NCBI RefSeq assembly: GCF_001750685.1
Contig: NZ_CP017269.1
Location: 3,079,416-3,143,415, forward strand
Direction: 5' to 3'
DNA length: 64,000 nt
DNA from: Geosporobacter ferrireducens
GTDB taxonomy: Bacteria; Bacillota; Clostridia; Peptostreptococcales; Thermotaleaceae
The position numbers and the translations under genes were made by a program. The notes beneath the pieces are model-generated. The model worked only from the letters and a program-made list of their open reading frames with translations, was not told the DNA's origin and ran no database searches. Below are positions 23,413 through 32,709 of the stretch, one piece after another. Positions within the stretch are counted from its first letter, which is position 1. Each line of letters begins with the position of its first letter.

Positions 23413-24381
23413 ATGCATCGGATTTTAAATATCTCAGAGAACCTTGAGACTGATATCACGCCCCTGATAGGAAGCATCCAATGGAGAAGCAATATCAATG
23501 AGCTGGGAGACCAGCTGGATTTTGATATTGCTTTTAATGATGCCCAATACTTCCCCAAAAACCCGGTGGACATAGGAAATGCTATTTGCCTGGTCAATCA
23601 GGAGGAGCTATTCAGAGGCGTGGTGGTCACAGAGCAGAAAAACGGAAGACAACCTATACAGTATACCTGTTTTGATTATGCCTTTTATCTCAATAAGAAC
23701 AAGGCAGTCTACCAGTTCAATAAAATAGCTGCCAAAAAAGCCATAGAGATGATTCTAACAGAGCACAAGATTCCCATCGGCAATATCAGCCAGTTAAATA
23801 CGGTGATCAAAAAAATATATGTAAATGAGCCTGTGAGTGATATCATCAGAGACCTTATTGATATCGAGGAAAAAGAAACAGGAGTCAAATACAGGATGGA
23901 AATGAGAAGAGGAAAACTCCATATTGAAAAGAAAGAGGATTTGCTGGTCAAAGCGACCTTCAAATTAGCAGAAAATATTGCTGCTTATGATGTTACCCGC
24001 GCCATATCCAACCCATCACGGAAAAGATCCATTGAAGAAATGAAAAACCGTGTCGGGATACTGCTGAATGACCAGATCATCGAGACGAAGGAGGATCAGG
24101 ATCTGATCAGAAAATATGGGGTTTTGCAGGAGTTTATGCAGATCAGCAATAAGGATAAGGTGCAGGCAAAAAATATCGCACAAAAAATGTTGGAGGACTT
24201 GGGAAAGATTTTTGAAGAGAACTCCATAGAGCTGCCGGGGAATGACCAGGTACGGGCAGGGAGAACCCTGGAGCTGGAAGAACCCATTACGGGAATGATT
24301 GGAAAATACCTGGTGAAGGATGTCATCCACAGGGTGGAAAAAGGTATTCACCGCATGTCGGTAGGATTGGAGGCGGTATGA
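23413..24381 (+). CDS. xkdQ: XkdQ-like tail hub protein
   Basis: This 322-residue hub component is of the gpD/gp27-like type. LIGSIQWRSNINELGDQLDF near residue 20 is the family start, and IQYTCFDYAFYLNKNKAVYQ (about 80-99) is a conserved block. The C-terminal LEEPITGMIGKYLVKDVIHR also fits. The start is ATG 23413 because GGAG at 23401-23404 lies 8 bases upstream; a GTG at 23404 overlaps that site. It overlaps the next gene by 4 bases (ATGA). Confidence 0.87.
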   Translation: MHRILNISENLETDITPLIGSIQWRSNINELGDQLDFDIAFNDAQYFPKNPVDIGNAICLVNQEELFRGVVVTEQKNGRQPIQYTCFDYAFYLNKNKAVYQFNKIAAKKAIEMILTEHKIPIGNISQLNTVIKKIYVNEPVSDIIRDLIDIEEKETGVKYRMEMRRGKLHIEKKEDLLVKATFKLAENIAAYDVTRAISNPSRKRSIEEMKNRVGILLNDQIIETKEDQDLIRKYGVLQEFMQISNKDKVQAKNIAQKMLEDLGKIFEENSIELPGNDQVRAGRTLELEEPITGMIGKYLVKDVIHRVEKGIHRMSVGLEAV

Positions 24382-24815
24382 TGGATGCAATATCTGAACT
24401 GGCCATGCTTTTTAAGGAAAGGGAAAATATCCTATACATGGGCCCGCAGTTAGGAACGGTAATTTCTCCGCCGCCCAATATCAAGGTAGGGCTGGGAGAC
24501 AAAATCATATTAGATAAGGAAGATCTGATTCTGGCTGCCCATGTCCTGGACGGATATCAAAGGGAGATTGAAGCAACCGGCATCACAAACACAGGAGTCA
24601 GCTCCAGCAGCGGCAATATGAGCTTTCACCTGACAGGAAACCCGCCTCCGCAGAATTATACCATCACCGGGTTCTCCTTGCCGGCGGGCACTACCTCAAA
24701 ATCAGAGGGAGCCCTAAAATATACAGATACCTTGAAGGAGGGAGATAAAGTGATTCTCATACCCTCAAACGACAACCAGAAATATTATCTTGTGGATAAG
24801 GCGGTGAGATTATAA
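24378..24815 (+). CDS. xkdR: XkdR-like baseplate protein (DUF2577)
   Basis: This 145-residue protein has a mixed beta structure. The motif PPNIKVGLGDKIILDKEDLI near residue 32 and the C-terminal EGDKVILIPSNDNQKYYLVD are typical of the XkdR/DUF2577 family. It belongs to the baseplate hub set. The start overlaps XkdQ and the stop overlaps the XkdS start, showing tight translational coupling. Confidence 0.85.
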   Translation: MMDAISELAMLFKERENILYMGPQLGTVISPPPNIKVGLGDKIILDKEDLILAAHVLDGYQREIEATGITNTGVSSSSGNMSFHLTGNPPPQNYTITGFSLPAGTTSKSEGALKYTDTLKEGDKVILIPSNDNQKYYLVDKAVRL

Positions 24816-25243
24816 TGTTGCCTGAGATTGCGCAATTGGAGTTTCATACAGAGACAAAAGCCGCAGAGGACTTTGGAAAATCCTTTCTGTTTGATTTTCA
24901 GCAGGGAGATTTTGTACTGCGGGATGGACGGCTGATAAAAACCGATGGAATTGAAGCCTTAAAGGTATGGATCATGAAGGTGTTAAAGACAGAAAGAGGT
25001 AAATTTAAAATCTATGAGGATACAGACTACGGTACGGGATTGGAGGATCTTATCGGGCAGACTTTGCCAAGGGATTTTGTGGAGAGCGAGCTGAAACGGG
25101 AAATTAGGACTGCATTGGAAAAGCATCCGATGATTAAAAGCATATCGAACCTGAATCTCTCCATAGACGGAGAGAAGGTAATGATTGAATTTACCGTCAA
25201 TCTTGTGCAGGGAAATACCTTCGGTCAGGAGGTGATTTTTTAA
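24815..25243 (+). CDS. xkdS: XkdS-like baseplate wedge protein (DUF2634, gp25-like)
   Basis: This 142-residue protein contains DFQQGDFVLRDGRLIKTDGI near residue 28 and the gp25-type block VLKTERGKFKIYEDTDYGTG at about 56-75. Proteins of this family hold the sheath to the baseplate wedge. It overlaps its neighbours by one base on each side, as is usual in xkd operons. Confidence 0.87.
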   Translation: MLPEIAQLEFHTETKAAEDFGKSFLFDFQQGDFVLRDGRLIKTDGIEALKVWIMKVLKTERGKFKIYEDTDYGTGLEDLIGQTLPRDFVESELKREIRTALEKHPMIKSISNLNLSIDGEKVMIEFTVNLVQGNTFGQEVIF

Positions 25244-26316
25244 TGGAAGCAGACAGAACAACGATACAGAACAGAATGCTAGCAGGAATTCCGGAAGAAT
25301 ATGACACCAGTGAGGGGTCTTTTTTTTATGATGCGGTAAAACCCATAGCTATAGAGTTGGAAACGGCCTATCGGCGGCTGGAAGAAATTCTTGATAAAGG
25401 CTTTGGAGAGACCGCTGAAGGGGAATGGTTGGATAAGAAAGCTGCCGAGCAGGGCGTATACAGAAAAAGACCTACGAAGGCCACGACGGTTGTAACCATA
25501 ACCGGAGCAGCGGGCGTGAGCATTCAGGCAGGGGATAAAGTTGCCAGCGATGCAGTGACCTATGTTTGTACAGAGAGTAAAACCATAGATGTCAACGGAC
25601 AGGCGGAAGTGCCTGTAGAATGCGAAGAATGCGGCAGTATAGGAAATGTACCGAAGGGGGCTATCCGGTACTTCCCCATCACATTATCCGGGATTGTCAG
25701 TGTGACAAATCCTGAAGCGGTTAAAAACGGCTATCCGGGAGAGACGGATGCAGAGCTAAGGCAGCGGTATTTTGACAAGATCAGGACGCCTGCTACCAGC
25801 GGCAATAAGCATCATTATAAAAACTGGGCCAGGGAGGTCTCCGGCGTTGGAGATGCAAAGGTTTTTACTTTTCCAGAGCTGTCCGGAACCGTGAAGGTCG
25901 TAATTATTGACAGCAGTAAAAGAAAAGCAGAGCCGGAGCTTATTGGCCAGGTATTTGACTATATCGAAGAACGCCGACCCATTGGGGCAAAAGTCATCGT
26001 TGAAAGCGTTCAGGAAGTGCCCATTTATATAAGGGCTTCTTTTACATGGGATACGGATAATGCTGATTATGAAGAGGTTCTCAGAAACCTGGAAAGAAAA
26101 GCGGAAGAATACTTTAAGGAGATTGCTTTTCACCAAAATCATGTGAGCTATGCCATTTTAGGAAGCAGGCTGTTGGAAGCCGATAAGGTTCAGGAATATG
26201 GCAGTCTGAACATAGGCATTCAAGAAGAAGCAACGGGGACCATCTGCTGGGGAATAGAAAATATCATCCTTCAGGAGAATGAAATTCCGGTATTGGGGGC
26301 GATCAGCTTTGAGTAA
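25243..26316 (+). CDS. xkdT: Baseplate J-like protein (XkdT-like), second copy
   Basis: This 357-residue wedge protein is in the standard xkdS-xkdT-xkdU order, so it is probably the core version. It shares the EGSFFYDAVKPIAIELE start block and GSIGNVPKGAIRYFPITLSG (about 129-148) with the copy at 12770-13840. A difference is that this copy has a conserved cysteine pair (VECEECGS) that the first lacks. The stop lies inside the next gene. Confidence 0.9.
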   Translation: MEADRTTIQNRMLAGIPEEYDTSEGSFFYDAVKPIAIELETAYRRLEEILDKGFGETAEGEWLDKKAAEQGVYRKRPTKATTVVTITGAAGVSIQAGDKVASDAVTYVCTESKTIDVNGQAEVPVECEECGSIGNVPKGAIRYFPITLSGIVSVTNPEAVKNGYPGETDAELRQRYFDKIRTPATSGNKHHYKNWAREVSGVGDAKVFTFPELSGTVKVVIIDSSKRKAEPELIGQVFDYIEERRPIGAKVIVESVQEVPIYIRASFTWDTDNADYEEVLRNLERKAEEYFKEIAFHQNHVSYAILGSRLLEADKVQEYGSLNIGIQEEATGTICWGIENIILQENEIPVLGAISFE

Positions 26317-26863
26317 TCTGTTGACAAAATATATGCCCCCTTATTACCGGACCAGTAAGGTAATCACAAGCCTTACGGGTATGGAAGGACAGGAAGTGGA
26401 AAACTTTCAGCAGAAATTAGAGGAAACATGCAGCCAATTCTTTGTGGATACGGCTACCTATACTCTTGAGCGGTGGGAAAGAGAACTGGGAATTCCAGTT
26501 AACAATACAAAGCCGATAGCCTACAGGCGGTCTGTCATTACCAGCAAGCTGAGAGGTTCAGGGACGGTGACCGTAGAGCTTATTAAAAATGTATCAGAAT
26601 CCTTTATCAATGGAGAGGTAGAGGTAGTTGAAAATCCTGAAAGCTATCGTTTTACCATCAAGTTTGTCGGGGTCAGGGGGATTCCCCCCAATATGGATGA
26701 TTTAAAGAAGGCTATCGAAGAAATTAAACCGGCCCATCTGACTGCAGTGTATCACTATACTTATTTGATATGGGATGAATACGATCAAGCAAATAAAACC
26801 TGGGATCAATGGGATGCATTGAATTTGACCTGGGAACAGCTAGAATGCTATAAGGAGGAATAA
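26309..26863 (+). CDS. xkdU: XkdU-like tail protein (DUF2313), second copy
   Basis: This 184-residue protein begins with TTG at 26309, chosen because GGGGG lies about 9 bases upstream and the start then overlaps the J gene as in the first copy. Conserved blocks are KYMPPYYRTSKV, LERWERELGIPV and IEEIKPAHL. The C-terminal tail has repeated aspartate and tryptophan residues (WDEYDQANKTWDQWDALNLT), a feature absent from the first copy and likely a fibre docking site. Confidence 0.85.
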   Translation: MSNLLTKYMPPYYRTSKVITSLTGMEGQEVENFQQKLEETCSQFFVDTATYTLERWERELGIPVNNTKPIAYRRSVITSKLRGSGTVTVELIKNVSESFINGEVEVVENPESYRFTIKFVGVRGIPPNMDDLKKAIEEIKPAHLTAVYHYTYLIWDEYDQANKTWDQWDALNLTWEQLECYKEE

Positions 26864-26865
26864 TC

Positions 26866-27252
26866 ATGCCAAGTATGAATAAAACAACCAATTATGGTTT
26901 GAATCAATGGTTGGGCAACGAATATCCGAAGCGGCAGGACTTTATGGAGGATAATGCAAAAATTGATGCCGCTTTAACCCCGGAGGCAGACCCTGCGAAA
27001 ATTCCGGCTTCAAACGGACCTTTTAAAATCGTTGACTGGACCAGTTATTTTGCAAATAGGATTAAAGCTATCGTGGGCAAGGGAAACTGGTGGGATCCAC
27101 CAACGAAGTCCATGGAGCAGTTAAGTAATGAGGTTGCTGCACATAAGGCTGAAACTATGCCACACAGATTTGTTGATAATGGTACTACGTATAGATGGGG
27201 ACTTAGTGTAGCGAATGGGATAGTAATGTTTAATTATGAGGAGGCGGTATAA
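26866..27252 (+). CDS. Tail fibre linker protein of the second module
   Basis: This 128-residue protein starts PSMNKTTNYGLNQWLGNEYP and has KRQDFMEDNAKIDAAL, which matches the N-terminal part of phage fibre proteins that bind the baseplate (compare 14398-14700). It ends with a short polar domain. AAGGAGGA lies before the ATG, and the stop overlaps the next start (TAATG). It probably connects XkdU to the following fibre. Confidence 0.7.
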   Translation: MPSMNKTTNYGLNQWLGNEYPKRQDFMEDNAKIDAALTPEADPAKIPASNGPFKIVDWTSYFANRIKAIVGKGNWWDPPTKSMEQLSNEVAAHKAETMPHRFVDNGTTYRWGLSVANGIVMFNYEEAV

Positions 27253-28073
27253 TGCCACAAATACAAATAGCAGACAAAACTACTTTAGATTCTGTCAATA
27301 CGAAAGTTGGAACAAATGTAGATACAAGTGGGACAGTAACTGTATTCGCCAGGTTGAAACAAATTTATGATTACTTAACAACTAACCTTTCAACAACAAG
27401 AGCATCAAAAATTGATGTTATTGATACTGTGAACACAACGGTAAATACTGTTAATACGAATGTATCAAGTATTAACAGTAAAGTTGGCACAAACATTGAT
27501 GTCGCAGGAACTACAACTGTATTTGGAAGATTGAAACAGATTTATGATTACATGTCAACCAACTTGACAACTACAAGAATAGGAAAGCTTGATCTAATCG
27601 GTGTTACAAACCCAACAGCAGATACGACAACCATTATGGGGTATTTAAGAAAAGTATATGATGCTGTGACAAGTTCAAGCTGTGTTAAAATTGGTAAGGC
27701 ATCCCAAACAGTCCAACATATTTTATCAATAGATTATACGAGATACCAAGGAGCAAACACAATATTTGGCACTGTAATTTCTCCAATATCAGGGTCTTTG
27801 CGTTTATATTTTAGAATATATAGAACAGAATTTAGCGTAACACAAAGTAGTGGAGTAGCTGTAAATGTAAATGGTGTTGAATACAGTATTCATACATTGT
27901 ATGGTTCAGCAGACTACGATAGAGATCAATCTAGTACTCTATTAAATATAAAACAAGGAGACGTAATTACGATAACTACAAAAACTGATGCTAGTAGTAT
28001 TCGAACTAGGCTTTATAACGTTAGACTTGCATATACGCCTATTAATGAATATGGATACGGAGGTAATGAATAA
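27252..28073 (+). CDS. Repetitive tail fibre of the second module
   Basis: This 273-residue fibre has two imperfect repeats of about 75 residues in its first half. Each contains VGTN-D-x-GT-TVF-RLKQIYDY, then S/TTNL-TTTR and a D-V/L-I segment. These look like a trimeric shaft with coiled-coil pieces (VNTTVNTVNTNVSSIN). The C-terminal 120 residues (from about 150) are a beta-rich head (VQHILSIDYTRYQGANTIFG) with no motif I know and would be the receptor-binding part. The codon use is AT-rich compared with the baseplate genes, as for the first fibre module. Confidence 0.72.
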   Translation: MPQIQIADKTTLDSVNTKVGTNVDTSGTVTVFARLKQIYDYLTTNLSTTRASKIDVIDTVNTTVNTVNTNVSSINSKVGTNIDVAGTTTVFGRLKQIYDYMSTNLTTTRIGKLDLIGVTNPTADTTTIMGYLRKVYDAVTSSSCVKIGKASQTVQHILSIDYTRYQGANTIFGTVISPISGSLRLYFRIYRTEFSVTQSSGVAVNVNGVEYSIHTLYGSADYDRDQSSTLLNIKQGDVITITTKTDASSIRTRLYNVRLAYTPINEYGYGGNE

Positions 28074-28351
28074 TGAAAAAGGTGTATATTAATGATGTGA
28101 TGAATATTATGCAATAAAGATAAAAAGAAACTTGAAAATATAATAATTAGCCTATCATGTAATAATAGCTGACATAAAAAACTGTTTCTCTTGGATTAAT
28201 TACAGAAAAAGAGAAAATTCAGTTATTGGAAGTGAAATGAAAATTGTGTGAAGTGGTAATATATTTTCTATGAACATTTCATATTAGTTTTGGATATTAA
28301 TGCATCACAAGAATACAAAGCGCATAGATTTTTTACAACAGGAGGCTCGAC
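28074..28351 (+). other. AT-rich gap with a 14-codon micro-ORF
   Basis: A micro-ORF at 28073-28117 (MKKVYINDVMNIMQ) with AGGTAATGAATA upstream could be a truncated XkdX-type start. After it, 234 bases carry only AT-rich sequence with stops in all frames and no clear terminator. I see no gene. Confidence 0.4.
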
Positions 28352-28606
28352 ATGAATGAAGCACTTTGCAAAGAAAAACACAAACAAATAGAAGAACGGC
28401 TGAACCTGCATGAAAAACGCCTCAATAAGCATTCTGACCAGCTGGATCACCTTTCTGAAGACAGCAGGGAGTATAAAATTCAGATTCAGAATTTATGTGA
28501 ACAGGTTAAAGATTTGATCACAACAATGAAATGGTTCATGGGACTTTTTGCAACAAGCTTGCTGGGGTTCTTTTTTTATGCAGTTCAGCAATTACTGCTG
28601 CGATAG
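28352..28606 (+). CDS. xhlA: XhlA-family holin partner (haemolysin XhlA)
   Basis: This 84-residue membrane-associated protein has an N-terminal coiled coil (KHKQIEERLNLHEKRLNKHS) followed by one membrane helix at about 60-80 (WFMGLFATSLLGFFFYAV). This is the exact organisation of PBSX XhlA, which works with the holin to permeabilise the membrane. AGGAGG lies before the ATG. It is followed by a second membrane protein, a holin, 32 bases later. Confidence 0.85.
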   Translation: MNEALCKEKHKQIEERLNLHEKRLNKHSDQLDHLSEDSREYKIQIQNLCEQVKDLITTMKWFMGLFATSLLGFFFYAVQQLLLR

Positions 28607-28638
28607 CAAAGAAATAGTCCGTTGAAAGGAGAATGAAT

Positions 28639-28983
28639 ATGTTGGATTTATTGAAGGCCAACGCTGCAGCGTTGGTCCTTGTATTGGCAGGAATACTGAC
28701 GCTGGTGTATTTGTACAGTATAAACCGAAAAGACCTGCTGAAAAAAATCATTCTTGTGCTGGTAGTCCAGGCTGAAAAACAACTGGGCAGCGGCACAGGA
28801 GAGTTAAAGTATGCCATGGTTGTAGAAAAAATATACCGTATTGTGCCCTTATCCTTTAGATGGTTCTTAACAGAAAAAGAGCTTGACAGAATGATTGAGG
28901 AAGCGGTGAAGTATTTAAAAGCCTATTTGGCACAGGGAAAAAACCTAGTTGGATATGAAGGGGAATGCTGCAAACATATATAG
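28639..28983 (+). CDS. LLH-family phage holin
   Basis: This 114-residue protein has a single strong membrane helix at about 7-27 (NAAALVLVLAGILTLVYLYS). The soluble helical part (VVQAEKQLGSGTGELKYAMV, then WFLTEKELDRMIEEAVKYLK) matches LLH-type holins (pore formers that release endolysin). The start is ATG 28639 with AAAGGAG 7 bases upstream. It is the last recognisable gene of the tail locus. Confidence 0.8.
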   Translation: MLDLLKANAAALVLVLAGILTLVYLYSINRKDLLKKIILVLVVQAEKQLGSGTGELKYAMVVEKIYRIVPLSFRWFLTEKELDRMIEEAVKYLKAYLAQGKNLVGYEGECCKHI

Positions 28984-29291
28984 AAAAAGGTGAGCGGATA
29001 GGATTTTTGTGATATATCCTAAAGGAAAATAAGCAGCATCTGTAGAAAATTATTAACTGCAGCATATTATACGGATTAAAGGCGGGACTCTTCAAAGTGG
29101 TGTTTTTTTTCGCCGGTTGAAGAAACATTTATTAGGGAAAGCTTCCCGAAGGATAAATTTAATCAATATTAAAAAAAATATGGGGAAATTAATTATACAA
29201 AGACCTATGACGGGAGTATATTAAGTCAGATAAATGATTTTCTAGGGATACTAAATGAACAGTTAAACAACAGAAATGGGGATCGTAAAGG
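28984..29291 (+). other. Junction between tail locus and chromosome
   Basis: This 308-base stretch has no clear gene. Bases about 29189-29290 keep one frame open (YGEINYTKTYDGSILSQIND, then FLGILNEQLNN) and may be the end of a lost gene. No att-like direct repeat matching the left junction was found by eye. Confidence 0.35.
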
Positions 29292-31127
29292 ATGTATCAT
29301 AATTTGGAAGAATGTATTCTTGATTTAGAAAAAGCCGGCCAATTAGTCAGGGTACACGAGGAAGTGGACCCGAATCTTGAAATGGCAGCTATTCATAGGA
29401 GAGTTAACGCAGCCGGGGGTCCTGCACTGCTGTTTGAAAATGTAAAAGGTTCGAAATTCCGGGCCGTATCCAACTTATTCGGGAACTTGGAGCGGAGTAA
29501 ATTTATTTTTAGGAATACCTTAGAGGCAGCAAAGGATGTGATTGCGTTACGCAATGATCCAATGAACCTATTGAAAAATCCTTTCAAACACTTCCACACA
29601 GGGTGGGCGGCTTCAAAGGCACTTCCTTTGAAAAAAATAAGCAGTAAACGGACTGGGTTTCAGGAAATACAAATTTCCGACCTTCCGCTGATCCACCATT
29701 GGCCGGATGATGGGGGAGCATTTATCACTTTGCCGCAGGTTTATACAGAGGATCCGGAAAAGCCTGGGATTATAAACAGCAATTTAGGAATGTACCGTGT
29801 TCAGCTTAGCGGTAACGATTATAAAATGAATAAAGAAATGGGCCTGCACTATCAGATTCACCGGGGAATCGGTGTCCACCAGGAAAAAGCGAACAGGCTG
29901 GGGGTTCCGTTAAAAGTAAGTATTTTTATCGGAGGTCCTCCGGCTCATACGCTAGCTGCAATCATGCCGTTGCCTGAAGGATTAAGTGAAATGACCTTTG
30001 CCGGTTTGCTTTCCGGGCGTAATTTTCGTTATTGCTATGTGGACGGTTATTGTATCAGCCTAGATGCTGACTTTGTAATTACAGGTGAAGTCCATCCGGG
30101 GGAAACGAAACCGGAAGGGCCTTTTGGTGATCATATAGGCTATTACAGCCTTATCCATGACTTTCCTTTCATGAGGGTGCATAAAGTATTTGCAAAATCC
30201 AACGGGATCTGGCCCTTTACAGTTGTTGGCCGCCCCCCCCAGGAAGATACTGCCTTCGGGGAGCTCATCCATGAGATAACAGGCCATGCGGTAAGACAGG
30301 AGATTCCCGGAGTGAAAGAAGTCCATGCCGTAGATGCAGCGGGTGTTCATCCCTTGCTATTTGTAATCGGCAGCGAGCGCTATACACCATACCGCAACGT
30401 CAAAGAGCCGGCAGAAATACTTACCATTGCAAACCGGATTCTAGGAACAGGACAGCTGAGCCTGGCCAAGTATTTATTTATTACAGCTGAAGAAAACCAT
30501 CCGCTGGATACACATAAAGAAATAAATTTTTTAACTTATATCCTTGAACGGATGGATCTTCGCCGTGACATTCATTTTCAAACTAATACAACGATAGATA
30601 CCCTTGATTATTCGGGAACAGGATTAAATACAGGCAGTAAAGTGATCATTGCCGCCTACGGTGATCAAAAAAGAAATTTGTGCAAAGGAGTCCCGGAACA
30701 GTTGAAGGATCTATGTGATTTTAAAAATCCACGGTTGGTGATGCCTGGGATCGTTGCGATTGAAGGACCGGTATTTTCGGGCTATCAGCAGGCACAAAAG
30801 CAATTGGGGGAGTTATGCTCGGCTATTCAGGCAAGGGGCACGATGCAGGGTTGTCCAATGATTATCCTCTGCGATGACAGTTCATTTATGAGCGGTTCAC
30901 TCCAAAACTTTTTCTGGGCCGCATTTACGCGAAGCAATCCTTCACATGATATTTATGGCGTTAACAGCTATTATGAAAACAAGCACTGGGCCTGTGATAA
31001 TATGATTATCGATGCCCGCGTGAAACCACACCATGCACCGCCATTAATTCCTGATCCGTCAGTTGAAAAGAAGATCGAAGGTTTATTTGTAAAGGGAGGG
31101 AGCTTAAGCAAAGTGAAGGTAAATTGA
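29292..31127 (+). CDS. UbiD-family prenyl-FMN-dependent decarboxylase
   Basis: This 611-residue cytoplasmic enzyme removes or adds carboxyl groups on aromatic or unsaturated acids with the prenylated flavin cofactor. Family features include GGPALLFENVKGSKFRAVSN (about 41-60), NLGMYRVQ (about 163-170), the IGGPPAHTLAA block (about 216-226) and GEVHPGETKPEGPFGDHIGY (about 271-290), which holds the catalytic E-x-E-x-P region. The length suits the longer anaerobic and menaquinone-type group. No UbiX flavin prenyltransferase is in the window, so the cofactor must come from elsewhere. The substrate is unknown. The ribosome site is weak. Confidence 0.9.
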   Translation: MYHNLEECILDLEKAGQLVRVHEEVDPNLEMAAIHRRVNAAGGPALLFENVKGSKFRAVSNLFGNLERSKFIFRNTLEAAKDVIALRNDPMNLLKNPFKHFHTGWAASKALPLKKISSKRTGFQEIQISDLPLIHHWPDDGGAFITLPQVYTEDPEKPGIINSNLGMYRVQLSGNDYKMNKEMGLHYQIHRGIGVHQEKANRLGVPLKVSIFIGGPPAHTLAAIMPLPEGLSEMTFAGLLSGRNFRYCYVDGYCISLDADFVITGEVHPGETKPEGPFGDHIGYYSLIHDFPFMRVHKVFAKSNGIWPFTVVGRPPQEDTAFGELIHEITGHAVRQEIPGVKEVHAVDAAGVHPLLFVIGSERYTPYRNVKEPAEILTIANRILGTGQLSLAKYLFITAEENHPLDTHKEINFLTYILERMDLRRDIHFQTNTTIDTLDYSGTGLNTGSKVIIAAYGDQKRNLCKGVPEQLKDLCDFKNPRLVMPGIVAIEGPVFSGYQQAQKQLGELCSAIQARGTMQGCPMIILCDDSSFMSGSLQNFFWAAFTRSNPSHDIYGVNSYYENKHWACDNMIIDARVKPHHAPPLIPDPSVEKKIEGLFVKGGSLSKVKVN

Positions 31128-31521
31128 AACGGAAAGAATGTTAACCGCAGAAGGAGCAGGCCCGAATGCTATTGACAGGATGCAGATGATGTGATAAATT
31201 ATGGATAAGTTCTAAAAGGGAGTAGCTGTGGCGAAGCCGATAAATAAAATCAACATACTGGAGAAATCCTGGTTTTATTTACTTTAAGCGTGACTTAAAG
31301 GAGCGAGACTTTTAGATTAGTAAGCCATTAAACAATGGTTTGTTAATCTATTTGTCTCGCTTTTATTACTTTATAAGGGAAGGGAGGAAGCCATATGTGT
31401 TTTGGGAATGATTATTAAAGAAGCTACATAGAAAAAAGTCCTGAACAGCGTTCATGAAATATGAGGCTTAATGATTATCAAGTGATTATTTAAATATGAA
31501 TACAATGAGGTGAAAGCGGAT
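31128..31521 (+). terminator. UbiD terminator and upstream region of the transporter gene
   Basis: AGCGAGAC (from 31303) pairs with GTCTCGCT (to about 31361), with inner pairing TAGATTAG/TTAATCTA and AGCCATT/AATGGTT, ending in a T-run at 31360-31364. In the rest, a very strong ribosome site at 31383 precedes only a 7-codon ORF (MCFGNDY). No real gene is seen. Confidence 0.65.
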
Positions 31522-32637
31522 ATGCATGAATTATTAAAGGCATTTATTCTTATTTTTATAGCAGAAATGGGGGACAAGACTCAAATATTAGCAATGGCCT
31601 TTGCTACACGATTTCCGGTAAAAAAAGTACTGATGGGGATCTTTTTAGGTTCTTTTCTGAACCATGGATTAGCTGTAATTTTAGGCAGTTACATTTCAAG
31701 CTTTATTCCGGTGAATACAATCCAAATAGCTGCCGGGTTTGCCTTTGTTGGATTTGCGCTTTGGACATTAAAATCCGATGAGAATGAAGATAAAGATGAA
31801 GAACAAAAATCTAGGTTTGGGCCGGTGCTAACAGTGGCCTTGGCGTTTTTTATAGGCGAATTAGGCGACAAGACACAATTAACAGCCATAACACTGGCAA
31901 CTGCTGCTGCCTACCCGCTATTAATATTATGTGGAACCGTTTTAGGTATGATTGTTACGGGTGGAATCGGCATCATTATTGGTAAAAAGCTAGGGGATAA
32001 AATACCTGAATTCGCAATAAAAATAATAGCAGCTTCTGTATTTATGTTTTTTGGAATAACCAAGTTACATCAAAACTTGCCCAGTGCGTATATAAGTTTA
32101 CAAAGTATCTCTATATTTATCGGAATAGTATCTATTGCGGTTTTTATAATGCTAAGACCAATGATAGTAAGAAGAAAACAAGGGCAGGAATCTGTATTTA
32201 GAAGAAAATCAAGAGAACTGTATAATTATTACCAGCAGGTTGAAGAAAGCATAGATAAAATCTGCCTGGGTATAGAAACCTGTAAAGCCTGTCAGGGCAA
32301 TAACTGCATAGTAGGTTTTACCAAAACATTGATTAAGCAGGGTATCGAAGAAGACGGAATCTTACAGCACGAAGCTTTTGTACCTGCAGAAGGCGTTTCG
32401 AGCAAGCATTATGATAAAGAGCAAGTATTGGAGAGCTTGAGGTTGACACTTGCATTACTCAAGAAAAACCCCTGTAGTAATGAATATGAAAATATTCATG
32501 AAATAAGAAAGAAGCTTGAAATCCTGCTATTCAACAGAAGCATCGAACATATGAATAGCTGGGAGGAGTATAAACGATGTTTGATCGATATGGATAAGCC
32601 TAGTGCGGTTAGAATTTTTAAAACGATAAATTATTAA
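31522..32637 (+). CDS. TMEM165/GDT1 (UPF0016) cation transporter with extra C-terminal domain
   Basis: This 371-residue integral membrane protein has the two signature motifs of the GDT1 family, AEMGDKTQILAMA (about 13-25) and GELGDKTQLTAIT (about 115-127), each in a three-helix repeat. The family exports manganese or calcium. Six helices are visible up to residue about 210. Beyond this is an added cytoplasmic domain of about 160 residues with a CKACQGNNC motif, which is not part of the normal family. It may sense metal or redox state. The start is ATG 31522, with GAGGTG 9 bases upstream. Confidence 0.88.
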   Translation: MHELLKAFILIFIAEMGDKTQILAMAFATRFPVKKVLMGIFLGSFLNHGLAVILGSYISSFIPVNTIQIAAGFAFVGFALWTLKSDENEDKDEEQKSRFGPVLTVALAFFIGELGDKTQLTAITLATAAAYPLLILCGTVLGMIVTGGIGIIIGKKLGDKIPEFAIKIIAASVFMFFGITKLHQNLPSAYISLQSISIFIGIVSIAVFIMLRPMIVRRKQGQESVFRRKSRELYNYYQQVEESIDKICLGIETCKACQGNNCIVGFTKTLIKQGIEEDGILQHEAFVPAEGVSSKHYDKEQVLESLRLTLALLKKNPCSNEYENIHEIRKKLEILLFNRSIEHMNSWEEYKRCLIDMDKPSAVRIFKTINY

Positions 32638-32709
32638 AGGATTATCATCCATTTTTTGTTTATAATGAAGAAACAAAGCAATAAATAAAACCGGTTAGAA
32701 GGAATCACA

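Noticed and set aside
23139..23597. 152-codon reverse-strand ORF opposite the xkdP/xkdQ genes
   Set aside because: It is the mirror of two well-supported overlapping tail genes and has no ribosome site or family.
11579..28983. Complete inducible prophage
   Set aside because: No integrase, terminase, portal, capsid or replication gene and no att-like flanking repeats were found; only tail, regulation and lysis genes.
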